Shown here one piece after another: positions 1 through 10,511 of a stretch of 64,000 nt of DNA; within the stretch, counting starts at the first letter, position 1, and each line of letters opens with the position of its first letter. The position numbers and the translations under genes are program-made. This DNA is from Terebella lapidaria (lineage: Eukaryota > Annelida > Polychaeta > Terebellida > Terebellidae), in the NCBI GenBank assembly GCA_949152475.1, contig OX424563.1:16217001-16281000 (forward strand), given 5' to 3'. The notes beneath the pieces are model-generated. The model did not search any database. It was given only the letters and a program-made list of their open reading frames with translations, and had not been told where the DNA came from.

Positions 1-1215
1 GGTTGGGCACACATGCCGTCTCCTGTCCGTCTCACTCTCGAACATCCGGTCACACTGTTTACACAGCCGGCTATACTCCAGTGGCTGAGGGCTTGCCCAA
101 TCTCTGCTCCGGTCGCGATCTTGTCTTCCAAGGAACGCCGAGTAGGCCATTCCGGAAAGCCGGGAAACTGAAGTTGTCGATCTACTGCACCGCTTTTACT
201 GCACCGCTTCTGCACCGCTTCTGCTGCACCGATTCTCCGGACTGGTGGTCTTCCGGGAAACACTTAGTCGTTTTTCACTGCAAAATCTGCCGCTGCCGGA
301 AAATGCTGGACTTGATTTGATTCCGCCAAACTTTAACAGCGATGTGCACAGCTCGAGGTCTGCTCTTCAACTGCTCTCAGAGCCCGATTTCAAGGCCCTT
401 TTATACCCTTTCTGCTCAGGTGACTTGAAAAGCTCCACGCTGATTGGCTGCCTCAGGAGTGACGTCACAATTATGCAAAAACTCAACCGTTAACCGAGAG
501 GTGTCCGTCTCCGGCTCAACCGGCTTCTCCGGGTTTTTCCGGCTCCCTTTCAACTGCTTCTCCGAGCGAAGTATCTGCAATTTTGAAGTATCTCTGCCAT
601 CAGGAGGGTTGAATAGAGTCTCAGCCAGTTGAATCTGCCTGCCAGACGAACATCTAGACTGCAAGTTGGGCGTTTCCGCCATCTGTACTGCTTCGTCAAC
701 TGCATATCTGCTCACTGGTATTACTGCTTGTCGACACTGGAAACTGCATACATTCTGTCCAGAAGTAGGCGCCTTCCTATCTGGGGTGATGTTTCTCCGT
801 TTCTGTCAATCTGCAGTTGGTTTACTGTCTCTGCTAAGTGGAAACTCCGGTTGGATGTCTACAGCCGGAAAACTTTTCCGTCTTAATTCTCCGAATACGG
901 AAGACGTGTAGCTGCTTCTCTGGAGATACTAGACCGCTAACCCAGGTTCTTCTGGACCCCTGGCCGCTACCCTGGACTGGTTGACTATGTGCTCAACCCA
1001 GTCAGAACCTCTAGGATGTCTCTATCCGGTCTCTGTACCGCTTTCCGCTCTGCTTCCTTTCTCCGCCCTGATTCCGGAACCAGCACTTGCTCACTGCTCC
1101 AACTTCTTGCGGTCGCTCTCTGCCGGAACTCAACGTTTTACCAGGGTCTCAGCTATCTCCTTCTCCTGCTCTACAGCTCACTCCGTCTTCTCATATTTCT
1201 GCGTCCTTTGCGGCT
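1..1215 (-). other. 3' internal region of retrotransposon 1, no recognised gene
   Basis: Lies downstream of the integrase stop codon. It keeps the pyrimidine-rich plus-strand composition of the element. I see no reading frame with recognisable domains. It could be untranslated sequence before the 3' LTR or a decayed extra ORF. A promoter-like motif cluster sits at 398-480 (separate entry). Confidence 0.5.
398..480 (-). promoter_or_regulatory. Promoter-like cluster on minus strand (octamer-like, CRE, CCAAT, TATA)
   Basis: On the minus strand the order is an octamer-like TTTTGCATAA (471-480), a cAMP-response-type palindrome TGACGTCA (460-467), a CCAAT box (GCCAATC, 442-448) and TATAAAAG (398-405). 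Spacing suits an RNA polymerase II core promoter firing leftwards. The 5' LTR of the same element has an equivalent TATAAAAG at 7535-7542, but the surrounding sequence does not align by eye. Confidence 0.35.
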
Positions 1216-1892
1216 TTACTCCGAGTCCGTATCCGACTCAGAAACGGTCTGTTCCGTCTCCGGAACACTACTCTGCTTCGGCGGCTCCGTCTGCCTCCAG
1301 GAATCCGCCATTCTCCGCTTCATCCATCTCGGATGCTCGACACCATTATACGGTTTCAGCAAATCGAAGTGAACCACCTTCTGCCGAGTTTCACTCTCTG
1401 CAATCTCGTAGGTCACGTCAGTAAATCTGCTCAGCACTAGCTTTGGACCGCTCCACTTCCTCTGCAACTTGGGTGCCTTGCCCTTCTTCCGTGTTTTGAC
1501 CGCCATCCACACTCGGTCTCCTGGCTGGAACTGATTGTCGACCTTCCTCCGGTCGTACAGCTTCTTCTGCCGTTCCATCTCTCTGCCAGATTTCACTCGA
1601 ACCGCCTTGTATACCGCTTCTAGTCGCTCCCGGAGCTGACTGCCATACTCTGTAACTTCTGCTGTTGATTCGCCCGGCGGCCTGCCAATCAGTAACTCTA
1701 CCGGAGTGTTGACTTCTCTGCCCAGCATCAGCAAATTGGGACTCTGCCCGGTTGTCTCCTGCGGGGTACTCCGGTAAGCTGCTATGCCAACAGAACTAGC
1801 TGATCCCAGTTGGTCTGCCGCTCGCTTACGTACAGGCTCAGGATCTGCTGCAGCATCCGGTTGAATCGCTCAATGAAACCGTCAGACTGAGG
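1216..1892 (-). pseudogene. Integrase catalytic end and C-terminal domain, retrotransposon 1
   Basis: Continues the integrase of the preceding segment after an in-frame TGA near 1891 that replaces the arginine codon usual before the PQSDG motif (a CGA-to-TGA change fits CpG decay). The region holds the last catalytic glutamate motif (DGFIERFNR), then a frameshift near 1795. An open stretch of 172 codons (1734-1216) follows with the GPY/F-type module (WSGPKLVLSR) and an acidic tail ending in DTDSE. Known role of the family: strand transfer of retroelement cDNA. No chromodomain is visible. Confidence 0.8.
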
Positions 1893-4178
1893 TCAGAAAG
1901 CGGTTGTCCGTGTCTTGTGAATCCCCAAGATTCTGCAAACATTTCTCAGCAAGTCGGACTCAAAATTTCTGCCTTGGTCGGTGTGTATCTCCATCGGGAT
2001 ACCGTACCGCGCTGCAAACTGGTTGACGAATATGTCCGCAACCGTCACCGCTTCCTGATTCGGCATCGGGTAAGCCTCTACCCACTTGGTGAAGTAATCA
2101 CCGATTACTAAGATGTACCGGTTCCCCCGGGTGGATTTAGGTAACGGACCCATCACGTCCATTGCCACCCTCTCCATGGGCGCTCCAACCCGGTATTTCT
2201 GCATCGGAGATCGTTTCAAGTTCTGCATACTTCTTGACGCACATTCGTCACAGCTCAGCACCCACTGCTTTATGTCCCGCATCATAGCCGGCCAGAAATA
2301 CCGCCTCCGAATGCTAGCCGCCATCCTTCTGCTTCCGAGGTGTCCTCCCGTCCGGCTCTGATGGGCCAGACGGATAATCTCCTGTCTCAGTTCCTTCGGG
2401 GTTATTAACTGCATTCGGCTGGTTCCATCTGCCGTTTTCCATTTCCGGTAGACTACTCCGTCGACTTTCAGCAAGGTCTTCCGCATCCCGTACAGCACTT
2501 TCTCCTCGCTGCTCATGCTGGAGAAGTCTGCACTGCCAGCTGTACCGCCCCCGTCGATCAGCGACGTCACCAGTGGGTACCAAGGTTCTGCTTGCTGCAT
2601 TCTCCGCAAATCATCTGGTCGATATTTCTGCCCCAGCACAGTATCCTGGTCCGCATTTTCCGCCAGCCTAATCTGCTCTGCAACCGCATCCGCTTTTCCT
2701 GGAACTGCCTTCTCCGTCACCGCAACCGCAACCGGCTTCCGGGACGCTGCTTTCTCCGTCACCGCAACCGCAACCGGCTTCCGGGACGCTGCTTTCTCCG
2801 TCACCGCAACCGCAACCGGCTTCCGGGACGCTGCTTTCTCCGCTACTGCAACCGCCTTCCTTGGGACTGCTTCCTCCGTCAGTTCTGCTTCTCCGCCCGA
2901 TCTCCGTGACTGCTTCCGGCGTCCCCCCTTCCTTGGCTTGGGCTGAGGAGTTTCTTCACTTCGTGTCTGCCGGATCCTTTCTCCGTAGTTCCAGGCGTCT
3001 ATCTTGGCTTGTTTCCAGTCGATTTTTCCGCATTGGCTGCATGGGGATCTGGACAAGGCATCCGCGTTATTATGGATACGCCCCGGACGATGTTCGATGT
3101 CGAAATGAAACTCACTCAGGAGCTCAATCCACCGGGCTACCTGCCCCTGGGGCGCCTTGAAATTCATAAGCCAGGTAAGACTGCCATGATCTGTGCGAAG
3201 AAGGAAGTGTCGTCCCAGCAAGTACTGCTTATTCTTCTGTACCGCAAACACAACCGCCAGGAGCTCCTTCCGGGTGACACAGTATCTCCGTTCTTCTTTG
3301 GTTAGGCTGCGGCTCAAGTAGGTTATCACCCGCTCCTGGTTGCCCTGCTTCTGTGACAGTACTGCTCCCAGCCCGGTGTCACTGGCGTCCGTGTCCAGGA
3401 TATATCGGCCTTGCTCCCTTGGGTACCCGAGTATCGGTGCCGATACTAGGCGGTTCTTCAGCTCTGCAAATGCCTGCTCTTGCTCCGTCTGCCACTGGAA
3501 CTGCACCCCTTTTTCCGTCAAGTGATTCAGCGGCGCTGCAATCTCGGAGAACTTCGGCACGAACTTCCGGTAATAGGAGCATAGTCCCAGAAAACTGCGC
3601 AGCTCCGTCAGGTTGGTGGGTGTCCGCCACTTCCGTACTGCCTCCGTTTTTGCCGGGTCGGTGCGGATACCGTCTCTGCCGACTATGTGACCTAGGAAAG
3701 ACACCTCCGGCTGGAAGAACTTGCATTTTGACGGTTTGACTTTTAGGTCTGCCTCTCTCAGCTTGTTGAAAACCTCCTGAAGATCACGGATGTGATCCTC
3801 CAGGGTCTTGCTGTAGACTATGATGTCGTCCAGATATATGAGGCAGGTCTTCCAAGACAATCCGCCTAGCACCTTCTCCATCAACCGCTCGAACGTACCC
3901 GGAGCATTGCACAAGCCGAAACTCATGACTTTGAACTGGTAAAGGCCACCAGGAACACAGAAGGCCGACTTTTTCCGGGCGTCTTCATCCATCCCGACCT
4001 GCCAGTATCCACTGGTCAGGTCGAGAACCATTTGGCGTCTGCACAGGCTGCTATGGTGTCGTCTATTCTCGGCAACGGATAAGTATCTTTCTCCGTGACT
4101 GCATTTAACCGCCGGTAATCGACACAGAACCGGGTGGTCCCATCCTTTTTCTTCACCAGAACAATCGGGGAAGCCCAC
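1893..4178 (-). pseudogene. Reverse transcriptase palm, RNase H and integrase, retrotransposon 1
   Basis: Long open segment of about 760 codons. Early residues out of frame overlap the upstream RT segment; the true sequence begins near LDLTSGYWQV. Visible in order: RT catalytic YLDD, RNase H with DTDASDTGLG and RTDHGSL, an alanine/lysine/valine-rich linker with 14-residue repeats, the integrase HHCC zinc module (H..H, CDEC) and the first two catalytic acidic residues (AMDVMGP; HTDQG). It ends at a premature stop just before the PQSDG motif. Joined by frameshift to the preceding RT piece, so it cannot be translated as one protein. Confidence 0.85.
2719..2844 (-). repeat. Three exact-length 42-bp tandem repeats in pol linker
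   Basis: Units start at 2719, 2761 and 2803 and are almost identical. On the coding strand they give three 14-residue repeats of the type EKAASRKPVAVAVT between RNase H and integrase. Unit length is a multiple of three, so the frame is kept. Confidence 0.85.
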
Positions 4179-4699
4179 GGACTGCTACTTTCTTCAATGA
4201 CGTTCTTGTCTTTCATCTCCTGAATAAGACTGCTCACCAGCTCTCTCTTGTCTGGCGGAATTCGTCTGGTTGGCTGCTTAATCGGCCGGTGACTGCCCGT
4301 GTTTATCTGATGTTGTACCTCGTTGGTCTGCCCCAGTTCTCCGGCATCATTACTGAAGGTCGGCTTATTCCGAAATAGGACGTCGGTTACTCTCTCGCGG
4401 AAATGACTCGGCACTGCATCCTGGGTCTGCTCTGCTAACTGCCGCAGCTTCTCGTACCCGCTCCAATTCCGCCCGGCCTCCGACTCCGTGGAAATCTGCA
4501 CCTTCCTGCTCCGCTCCGCCAACGGCACAACACTGCAACCGGCTGCTAAGGTGGTCATCGTCGCCAACTGCGCTCCTTTCTTGATGATTACCGGCTCCGC
4601 CATCACATTGATCACTCGAACCGGGACTGTTCCTTGCTTTATCCGGGATAAAGTTCTCCCGATCAGCCAAGGTCTTTTCTCAGTAGGCTCCTGCGGCAT
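4016..4699 (-). pseudogene. N-terminal reverse transcriptase segment, retrotransposon 1
   Basis: Contains the RT finger motifs of Ty3/gypsy elements: HQINTGSHRPIKQ, SSSPWASPIVLVKKKDG and FCVDYRRLN. It is in the same frame as the protease upstream, separated by one TAA (4718-4720), so protease and RT were probably one continuous frame. It stops at KWFST where family members continue into the LDLTSGYWQV motif, which is found in another frame immediately downstream; this marks a small indel near 4020. Confidence 0.85.
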
Positions 4700-4717
4700 T
4701 TCTAGTACTCCTTCTGC

Positions 4718-5209
4718 TTAACGGACACTCTCTGCTTGTCCTATTATCAGCTGTTCCGTTTCCGGCGGAATTTGGTAATCTGATACAGCGTTGATCGGAA
4801 ACGGCTCCCTGGTCTGCTCGAACATGGTGAGGAACACCTCCTGGCTGCCCATCTGCATGGTCATTCGGTCGAAATTTATGCCGGATATCCTGGAACGGAT
4901 GAAATCCATTCCCAGTATTCCTTCGTCTTCACAGTCTGCAATCTCGAACGTCACGGTCTCAGCTACTCCTGCGATGTTGAGTGGGAGTTCTTTCCGGCCA
5001 TGCGTCCGTATATTACTTCCGTCCACCATTGAAAGACGAATCGGCGACCGCTTCAGCTTCATTCCGGGCTTCCGGATCCGTTCCCAGGTTTGTAGGTTGA
5101 GCATTGTGACAGTGCTGCCGGTGTCGATTATCAGCGTTACTGGCTCTCCGCATACTCTGGCTGTCACACACATGCCCACCTCGCCCCTGGGACCGGGTCC
5201 GTGAACCAC
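4718..5209 (-). CDS. Retroviral-type aspartic protease domain, retrotransposon 1
   Basis: About 163 codons. The active-site motif IIDTGSTVTML sits near residue 30 and the second signature, EGILGMDFI, near residue 97, as expected of a pepsin-like retropepsin. It processes Gag and Pol in active relatives. Its frame differs from gag (frameshift between them) and matches the RT segment after one stop codon. The domain itself looks unbroken, but the element is not. Confidence 0.8.
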   Translation of the reverse strand: MVHGPGPRGEVGMCVTARVCGEPVTLIIDTGSTVTMLNLQTWERIRKPGMKLKRSPIRLSMVDGSNIRTHGRKELPLNIAGVAETVTFEIADCEDEGILGMDFIRSRISGINFDRMTMQMGSQEVFLTMFEQTREPFPINAVSDYQIPPETEQLIIGQAESVR

Positions 5210-5271
5210 CTGCCGGTTATGGGGGTGTCCTCTCTTCCGGGTCCCGGATTTCCCCTTTTCCGCGACCCGCT

Positions 5272-6546
5272 CTAGTTTTCCGGCTGCTGCTGCGGCTGTC
5301 GTGGCTGCTGCAGTTGTTGCTGCTGCTGCGGCTGCTGCTGCTGTTGTCGCGGCAACTGCTGCTGTTGTGGTTGACGCCGCTGCTGCTGCTGCTTCGGCTG
5401 CCTACAGTCTCGGGCAAAATGCCCTTTCCGGTCACAGTTGAAGCATTCTAAATCCGCTCGGGAACTGCGCTGCTGCTGCTGCCGGCTAACCGCTTCCTTG
5501 ACCTGAGTCATCAGATCCGCCAACTGCTGCTGAGTCTGCTCGGCTTGCTTCCGCAATTCGTTCACCTGCTGGCTCCACTCCGGCTCCGTGTTCAGCTGCC
5601 TCGTCCGGTGTCGCTCCGCTGGTCTGCTGTTGTCCGTCTTCATAATACTCTCATACTCGGTAGGGAAAGCCAGGGCCTGCGACAGCGTTTCCGGGTGGCT
5701 TTTCAATACCGACAACCGCATATCTCGGTTAGTCAGACTGTTGCAGAAATGCATCTTCATGAGCACTTCTGTTGTTGCCGGATCCGCTTTTGGGTAAGCT
5801 AGCCGCGTCTTGCTCCGTATGTCTCTGGCCAGCTCGGACAGCTCCTCCTCCGGCTGCAATTTCCGTGTCTGCAATTCCGCCTGGAAAACAAATGTTTTCT
5901 CTCCCGGACAAAACTGCTGTTTTAATGCCGCCACAACCGTATCAAAGCTGCGTCTCTGCTCCGCGGACAGATCCAGTAGTATGCTGTGGGCGTTACCCCT
6001 CAAACTGACACATAAGTTCAGCGCCTTTTCCTCTGCTGTCCAACGGTAGTACCGAGCGTATTCAAGGAGGTGAGCCTCATACTCCGGCCACGGATCAGTT
6101 CCGCCGTATGTCATTATTCTGGCTACTCCTGCCCTTGGTGCTGGTTGTTGTACTGCTTCTGCCTGCTGCTGCTTTCCGGTTACTGCCAGGTGCTGCTGAA
6201 ACACCTCCATTTGGGTCGCCAATAATCTGGTCAGGTTGTCGACTAAATTCTCTCGGCCTTCCGGTTCCGCATCCGGTTCCCGATCGCCAGCCTGGTCCGG
6301 AAAGTTAATTTCCGCCTCTGCTAACTGCTCTGCAGGCTGTACTCCTTGAGGAACCCGAAGGGGCTCTTCTGCAACTGCTTTCTGCATTTCCGGCTGCAAC
6401 AGCTTTCGCTCGGCAGGACGAACTGCTTCCTTTTCTGCAACCGGCATCTGCAACGGCTCAGCTCCTACTGCTCCTACAGGCTGCTCCGTGTCCGACACGG
6501 CTATCTTCAGCTGCTGTTCCGCCAATTTGCCCCGTCTAGTAGTCAT
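5272..6546 (-). CDS. Gag polyprotein, retrotransposon 1
   Basis: 424 codons from ATG, just 10 bases after the primer binding site. The middle third (PWPEYEAHLLEYARYY onwards) is a retrotransposon-gag capsid domain. A CCHC zinc knuckle, CFNCDRKGHFARDC, lies near residue 370, followed by a glutamine/proline-rich tail encoded by CAG/CAA runs. Gag forms the virus-like particle and packages the RNA. The frame appears intact, unlike pol. Confidence 0.85.
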   Translation of the reverse strand: MTTRRGKLAEQQLKIAVSDTEQPVGAVGAEPLQMPVAEKEAVRPAERKLLQPEMQKAVAEEPLRVPQGVQPAEQLAEAEINFPDQAGDREPDAEPEGRENLVDNLTRLLATQMEVFQQHLAVTGKQQQAEAVQQPAPRAGVARIMTYGGTDPWPEYEAHLLEYARYYRWTAEEKALNLCVSLRGNAHSILLDLSAEQRRSFDTVVAALKQQFCPGEKTFVFQAELQTRKLQPEEELSELARDIRSKTRLAYPKADPATTEVLMKMHFCNSLTNRDMRLSVLKSHPETLSQALAFPTEYESIMKTDNSRPAERHRTRQLNTEPEWSQQVNELRKQAEQTQQQLADLMTQVKEAVSRQQQQRSSRADLECFNCDRKGHFARDCRQPKQQQQRRQPQQQQLPRQQQQQPQQQQQLQQPRQPQQQPEN

Positions 6547-6556
6547 ACTGCAGATG

Positions 6557-6574
6557 ATCCCACCGCTGCCACCA
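6557..6574 (-). other. Primer binding site, tRNA-Leu type
   Basis: On the minus strand this reads TGGTGGCAGCGGTGGGAT, the complement of the 3' end (with CCA) of animal tRNA-Leu(AAG) as I know it. It lies 6 bases inside the 5' LTR, the normal position for priming minus-strand DNA synthesis. Confidence 0.8.
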
Positions 6575-6580
6575 AAAAGT

Positions 6581-7960
6581 TGTAACGGGTTTGCACCCTT
6601 CTGTGACGTCTTGATGAACCGGTTTTCTTGGGAGGTGGGTGAGTTGTTATTTAACCGGAGCTGAAACGGTAAAACTCTGGGAAACTGCTACTGCTGTACG
6701 GTTGAACTCCGGCTAGAAGTCTCTAAGGTTGGTAGCGTGGTCTGGAATGGACCTCTTAACCGTTGTCCGACTGCTAATCTGCAACTGCACCTGTAACGTA
6801 AGAATCCGGAGGCGTTTCCGTCTCCGGGTACTGCAACTGCTCCGTCGGGATACCGCTTTACTGCAACAGCTCCGTCGTTTTCCGCCTTACTGCAACTGCG
6901 ACTGCACCTGGAATGAGAATCCGGGAACGTTGCCGTTTCCGAATACTGCAACCGCTCTGCCAGGTTCCGCCTCACTGCAAACTGCTCCGGTTGGCTCTGC
7001 CTCACCGCAACCTGTGACTGCACCTGAAATGGGGTATCTCGGAAGTGTTCTCACTTCCGGTTACCGCAACCGCTCCGTCAGGTACTGCCTCTGCAACTCC
7101 GTTGTCCGGTACCGCCTCTGCAACTGCTTCGTCGTTCCCGTCTCTGCAACTGCTCCGTCCGATACCGCCTCCGTAGTTGCTCCGTTGAATTCCACCTCCG
7201 TCTCCGTCTCCTTCCTTGGTGATCTGGGTTCTTGGATCACCCTAAGACGTCGTTACAACTTGGTCTTAACCGACTGTGGTCTTATCTCCCTTTTCTCCGT
7301 ATTACTTTCTTTTCCGGTGAACTAACTTTGTTATAACTTCCAGTTCCCTAACGAACACGGAAAAACAACTCGGTTGAAGTTTTCATGTTTATTTTCCAAG
7401 TGCACAGTCGGAAGACTTAACTGCTATCATCTGGATGACTCTATCCGGAACAAGGGAGTACTCTGCTATGGGAGAAGGGGTCTGCACAGGTCGACGTGAG
7501 GTCACCAACTCCGCCGTCCGCTGTGAAGCGGGGGCTTTTATAGACCTGAGACCCATGTCACGTGACCAACCTATTGTGACGTCATAGTCCGCCAAAACAC
7601 TGATATTTTTCGGATTTCTAAAAACACTCTAGAACCAATCAGTGGCTGACACGTCACCTTTTAAACCGAAAACGAGGCTGATCACATGACCTTCCGGAAA
7701 TAACGTCATTACGTTTTTGTACTCCATTGTTCCGGCTCCGTCTCCGGTTCCGTCTCCGGTTCCGGCTCCGTCTCCGGGTTTACCAACATACAAATATACC
7801 AAGTTCCGAGACGGAAAACCTTTTAAACATTAACAATACGGAACCGTATGAACCTTTAAACACATATACATTTTAATAAACGGTTATTTATCCATGATAT
7901 CACAAAACACTAACAGAATTACCTAGGGGAAACTTTTGGGTACGCCCCAAAACCGTTACA
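6581..7960 (-). repeat. 5' LTR of retrotransposon 1 (1380 bp)
   Basis: On the minus strand it starts TGTAACGG and ends CCGTTACA, a perfect inverted terminal 8-mer with the canonical TG...CA. A TATAAAAG box (7535-7542) lies about 420 bp in, and a TGACGTCA element is at about 7576-7583. The downstream half (about 6660-7250) is built of degenerate repeats around the words CTGCAACTGCTCCGTC and GACTGCACCTG (plus strand). The LTR ends six bases before the primer binding site, which fixes the boundary. Confidence 0.8.
7535..7542 (-). promoter_or_regulatory. LTR TATA box
   Basis: TATAAAAG on the minus strand within the 5' LTR, with a CRE-like TGACGTCA upstream. Likely U3 promoter of the element; the start site would be about 30 bases to the left. 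Confidence 0.5.
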
Positions 7961-9813
7961 GTATCAGTTTATCCAATTTGAGCTTGTGATTATATGTCAG
8001 GTATCCCTGACTTATAAGAAAGAGAAAAACGAATCAGTGCAATGATCATTTGTTTTGGAATTCCCGTGAATTTCCACATCTGCCCTTACTATTAAAACAG
8101 GAACACAAATTCAATCTCCAAGCAATTGCTGCAAAATATGTCTGCCAACACCAACATATCAGCTCGAAGCCTCGGGTAAAAACTGAATGTAAACGACGTA
8201 AGCTCGAATAATTGCCAGCCCATTAAGTTTCATGTGATATTGACGGTATATTGTCAACTATCTATAAACATGTGAAGGAATGTTTTTTCGTGTGTCGACA
8301 TATTTATTGAAAATTCCACAATTGCTTTACAGAGAAATCGCGCCGACCGACTAGCCATATTGATTTCGTCTGCTTTCCAGCAATTAGAAAAATGAAATAA
8401 CACACATGTTTTACAGCTTCTATTTTTCAAGAAGAGACTATCAAATTCTAGAAAGATCAATGAACAATCTGCAACTAGGTAACCGTAAAAAGGTCCCTTT
8501 GGATATAATGTAGCGATTCTGTGGATAGAGACATTATCTCCAACACACAAAACGTAAGGAACACTGGAAAAAGTTATACGTAGCTTACACTTCAGCAAAT
8601 CACTGATCAATCATGTGAAAAGACATCCGCGCCGCGCACGGAATATGTTTTGTAAATAATAGCTATCTGCTCAAAAAAACTATATGTTTGGTCAACAAAT
8701 GGAATTCGACCACTTCATGCCATTACATATCTCAACAAACATTCAGCCGCCACGATGTGAATCGAACATGGAAATCTAGCCCATGTCCGTAAAACGTGTG
8801 CTGTCATTCACAAAAACTCATAGAAGTGAAATGGTCTCTCATCTTTTGGCCTTTTCTGGCTGCGTACAGTATACGTGCAATCAAGATGTATTATTTGATA
8901 ATCATTACCTATCGATATAAAGATATCCTTTCACTCACACAGGTAAATGTGTTTACCAAACGATAAGCCGTGAATAATACAACACTGTATAAGAAATGTG
9001 TTTGATGTCAGCATGTTGTTCTCATTTTCGATATATCAGTACAAAAAAGTATCGATGATGGGATAAACATCTTCTCCAGCTCATTACTTCTGCTGATTCT
9101 GCCGCTGATTTGATGTTGATTTTATTAACTGTATTGTTGCCACCACTTGCCAATCGAATATGACGTCATATCAGTGAGCTTTTATAGCCATTACAAAATC
9201 ACAAAAATGTTTCTCGGAAAAGCGAGGAAGAACATTCAACATTCTCCAAGCACAACCCATTCAATTTCCCAAGTTAACGCAATCATCCTCTCCACGATAG
9301 TGCAAATATTCACGTTGAACGCTACTTGATAATACGCCTTTCATAATGCGACAGTCCATTAACGCCTTTCAGAATGCTCGTTGATTTTTATTTTTTTATA
9401 TCTATGAGAAATTGTGGTGTCGCCCGATTTAATATTCCAAGGGAAAATATGCTGGAATTACGCAAAGTATATCACCATCAGAGAACATTTTGACCTTTCA
9501 GTCGATCAAATGTGAAATCATTAGTTTGTACATACCGTATAGAACTTAACGCAGATAGCAGTCAGAGGTGTATTCAAATCTTTTCGTGACGGCTCTTACA
9601 GCTTGTACCAGCTCCATTGAGCTCCATGCGAATGTCATCGATATTATAATTATAACCACCTTATGGCCGATTGGATTTCTTATCGATAACCGATTGAATA
9701 TCGATAATGTAATAGAGAACGAGATCGCGTTGATTGTTTTTTCTGAGTTCACAACTGCACCGTTTCGGAATCAAGAATGCTAAATAACTGTCTGACTTAC
9801 AATTTCCCCCTAG
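7961..9813. other. A+T-rich intergenic stretch, no feature seen
   Basis: No open frame with recognisable domains, no repeat structure obvious by eye. Short open frames on both strands look like chance. Confidence 0.5.
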
Positions 9814-9969
9814 GTTGAGTTCGAGTGTTTGACGAATTGTTCCCTGAACGAGTACCAGACGTTTGTTGTTCCCGCTACCCCAGCCAGCAGTGTGAGGCTT
9901 GACCTGCGCACAAAGTGCACAACCAACCCCGGGAAGGTCGGAGTACAGGAGATGCAATTGTTCATCTGA
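9814..9969 (+). CDS. Candidate terminal exon, unknown secreted-type protein
   Basis: A good 3' splice site (pyrimidine run, then CCCTAG) precedes an open stretch of 51 codons in phase 0 beginning VEFECLTNCSLNEY and ending QEMQLFI with a TGA at 9967. An AATAAA lies about 105 bases downstream (10073-10078). Three cysteines and a beta-rich composition suggest an extracellular domain, but I do not recognise it and see no convincing upstream exon. It could be a chance frame. Confidence 0.3.
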   Translation, partial: VEFECLTNCSLNEYQTFVVPATPASSVRLDLRTKCTTNPGKVGVQEMQLFI

Positions 9970-10427
9970 TCGTCTGATCTGATGAGATCCAAGTGGGCTG
10001 CTGCAACTACATATATTGTCATTGTCATAAACAATATCAAACATATTAATTTCGGTAAGGGGCCAGTATGTAAATAAAAATGATGAATTAACGTGTGTTG
10101 TCAATATTTATAAAATATAGCGTGTTAGATGCAGGCTAATTGCTAAGTGTGTTGTGTTACATTATGAACAATTGTTCTACATTATCATGCTTAGTTATCA
10201 TTCGTTGATTATGTATTAGTTTGTTATGCTCCTGTATAAGTTAATGTGGTTGATTAATTCTATGTTCATATACATTTTAACAAACCGAATAATTTTGTCT
10301 TTTAATTGACGTGTATTGTATCATATGGAGTTATTTGAATTCATCTGAAATATGGTCCTCCGTCGTAGCATGTGTTTGTATGAAAGTATGCAATGAAAAT
10401 CTACGATGTATACATATTGTTTAATGT

Positions 10428-10511
<84 letters not shown>

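Larger units (their letters stand above)
1..7960 (-). mobile_element. Ty3/gypsy LTR retrotransposon 1, degenerate, 3' end outside window
   Basis: Read on the minus strand the order is 5' LTR (7960-6581), primer binding site, gag, protease, reverse transcriptase, RNase H, integrase. This gene order (RT before IN) is that of Ty3/gypsy (Metaviridae) elements. The matching 3' LTR is not visible: the LTR start motif TGTAACGG does not recur between pol and position 1, so the element continues past the left edge. Coding regions carry at least two frameshifts (near 4020 and 1795) and two in-frame stops (4718-4720 and near 1891), so this copy is not autonomous. Base use is distinctive: the plus strand is full of CTGC, CTCCGTC and CTTCCGG words, unlike the A+T-rich flanks. 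Confidence 0.9.

Noticed and set aside
1..1215. 3' LTR of retrotransposon 1 within the window
   Set aside because: No CCGTTACA end or sequence aligning with 6581-7960 was found; the TATA-like box alone is insufficient.
2515..2946. 143-codon frame antisense to pol of retrotransposon 1
   Set aside because: It is the shadow of the 42-bp repeats on the non-coding strand.
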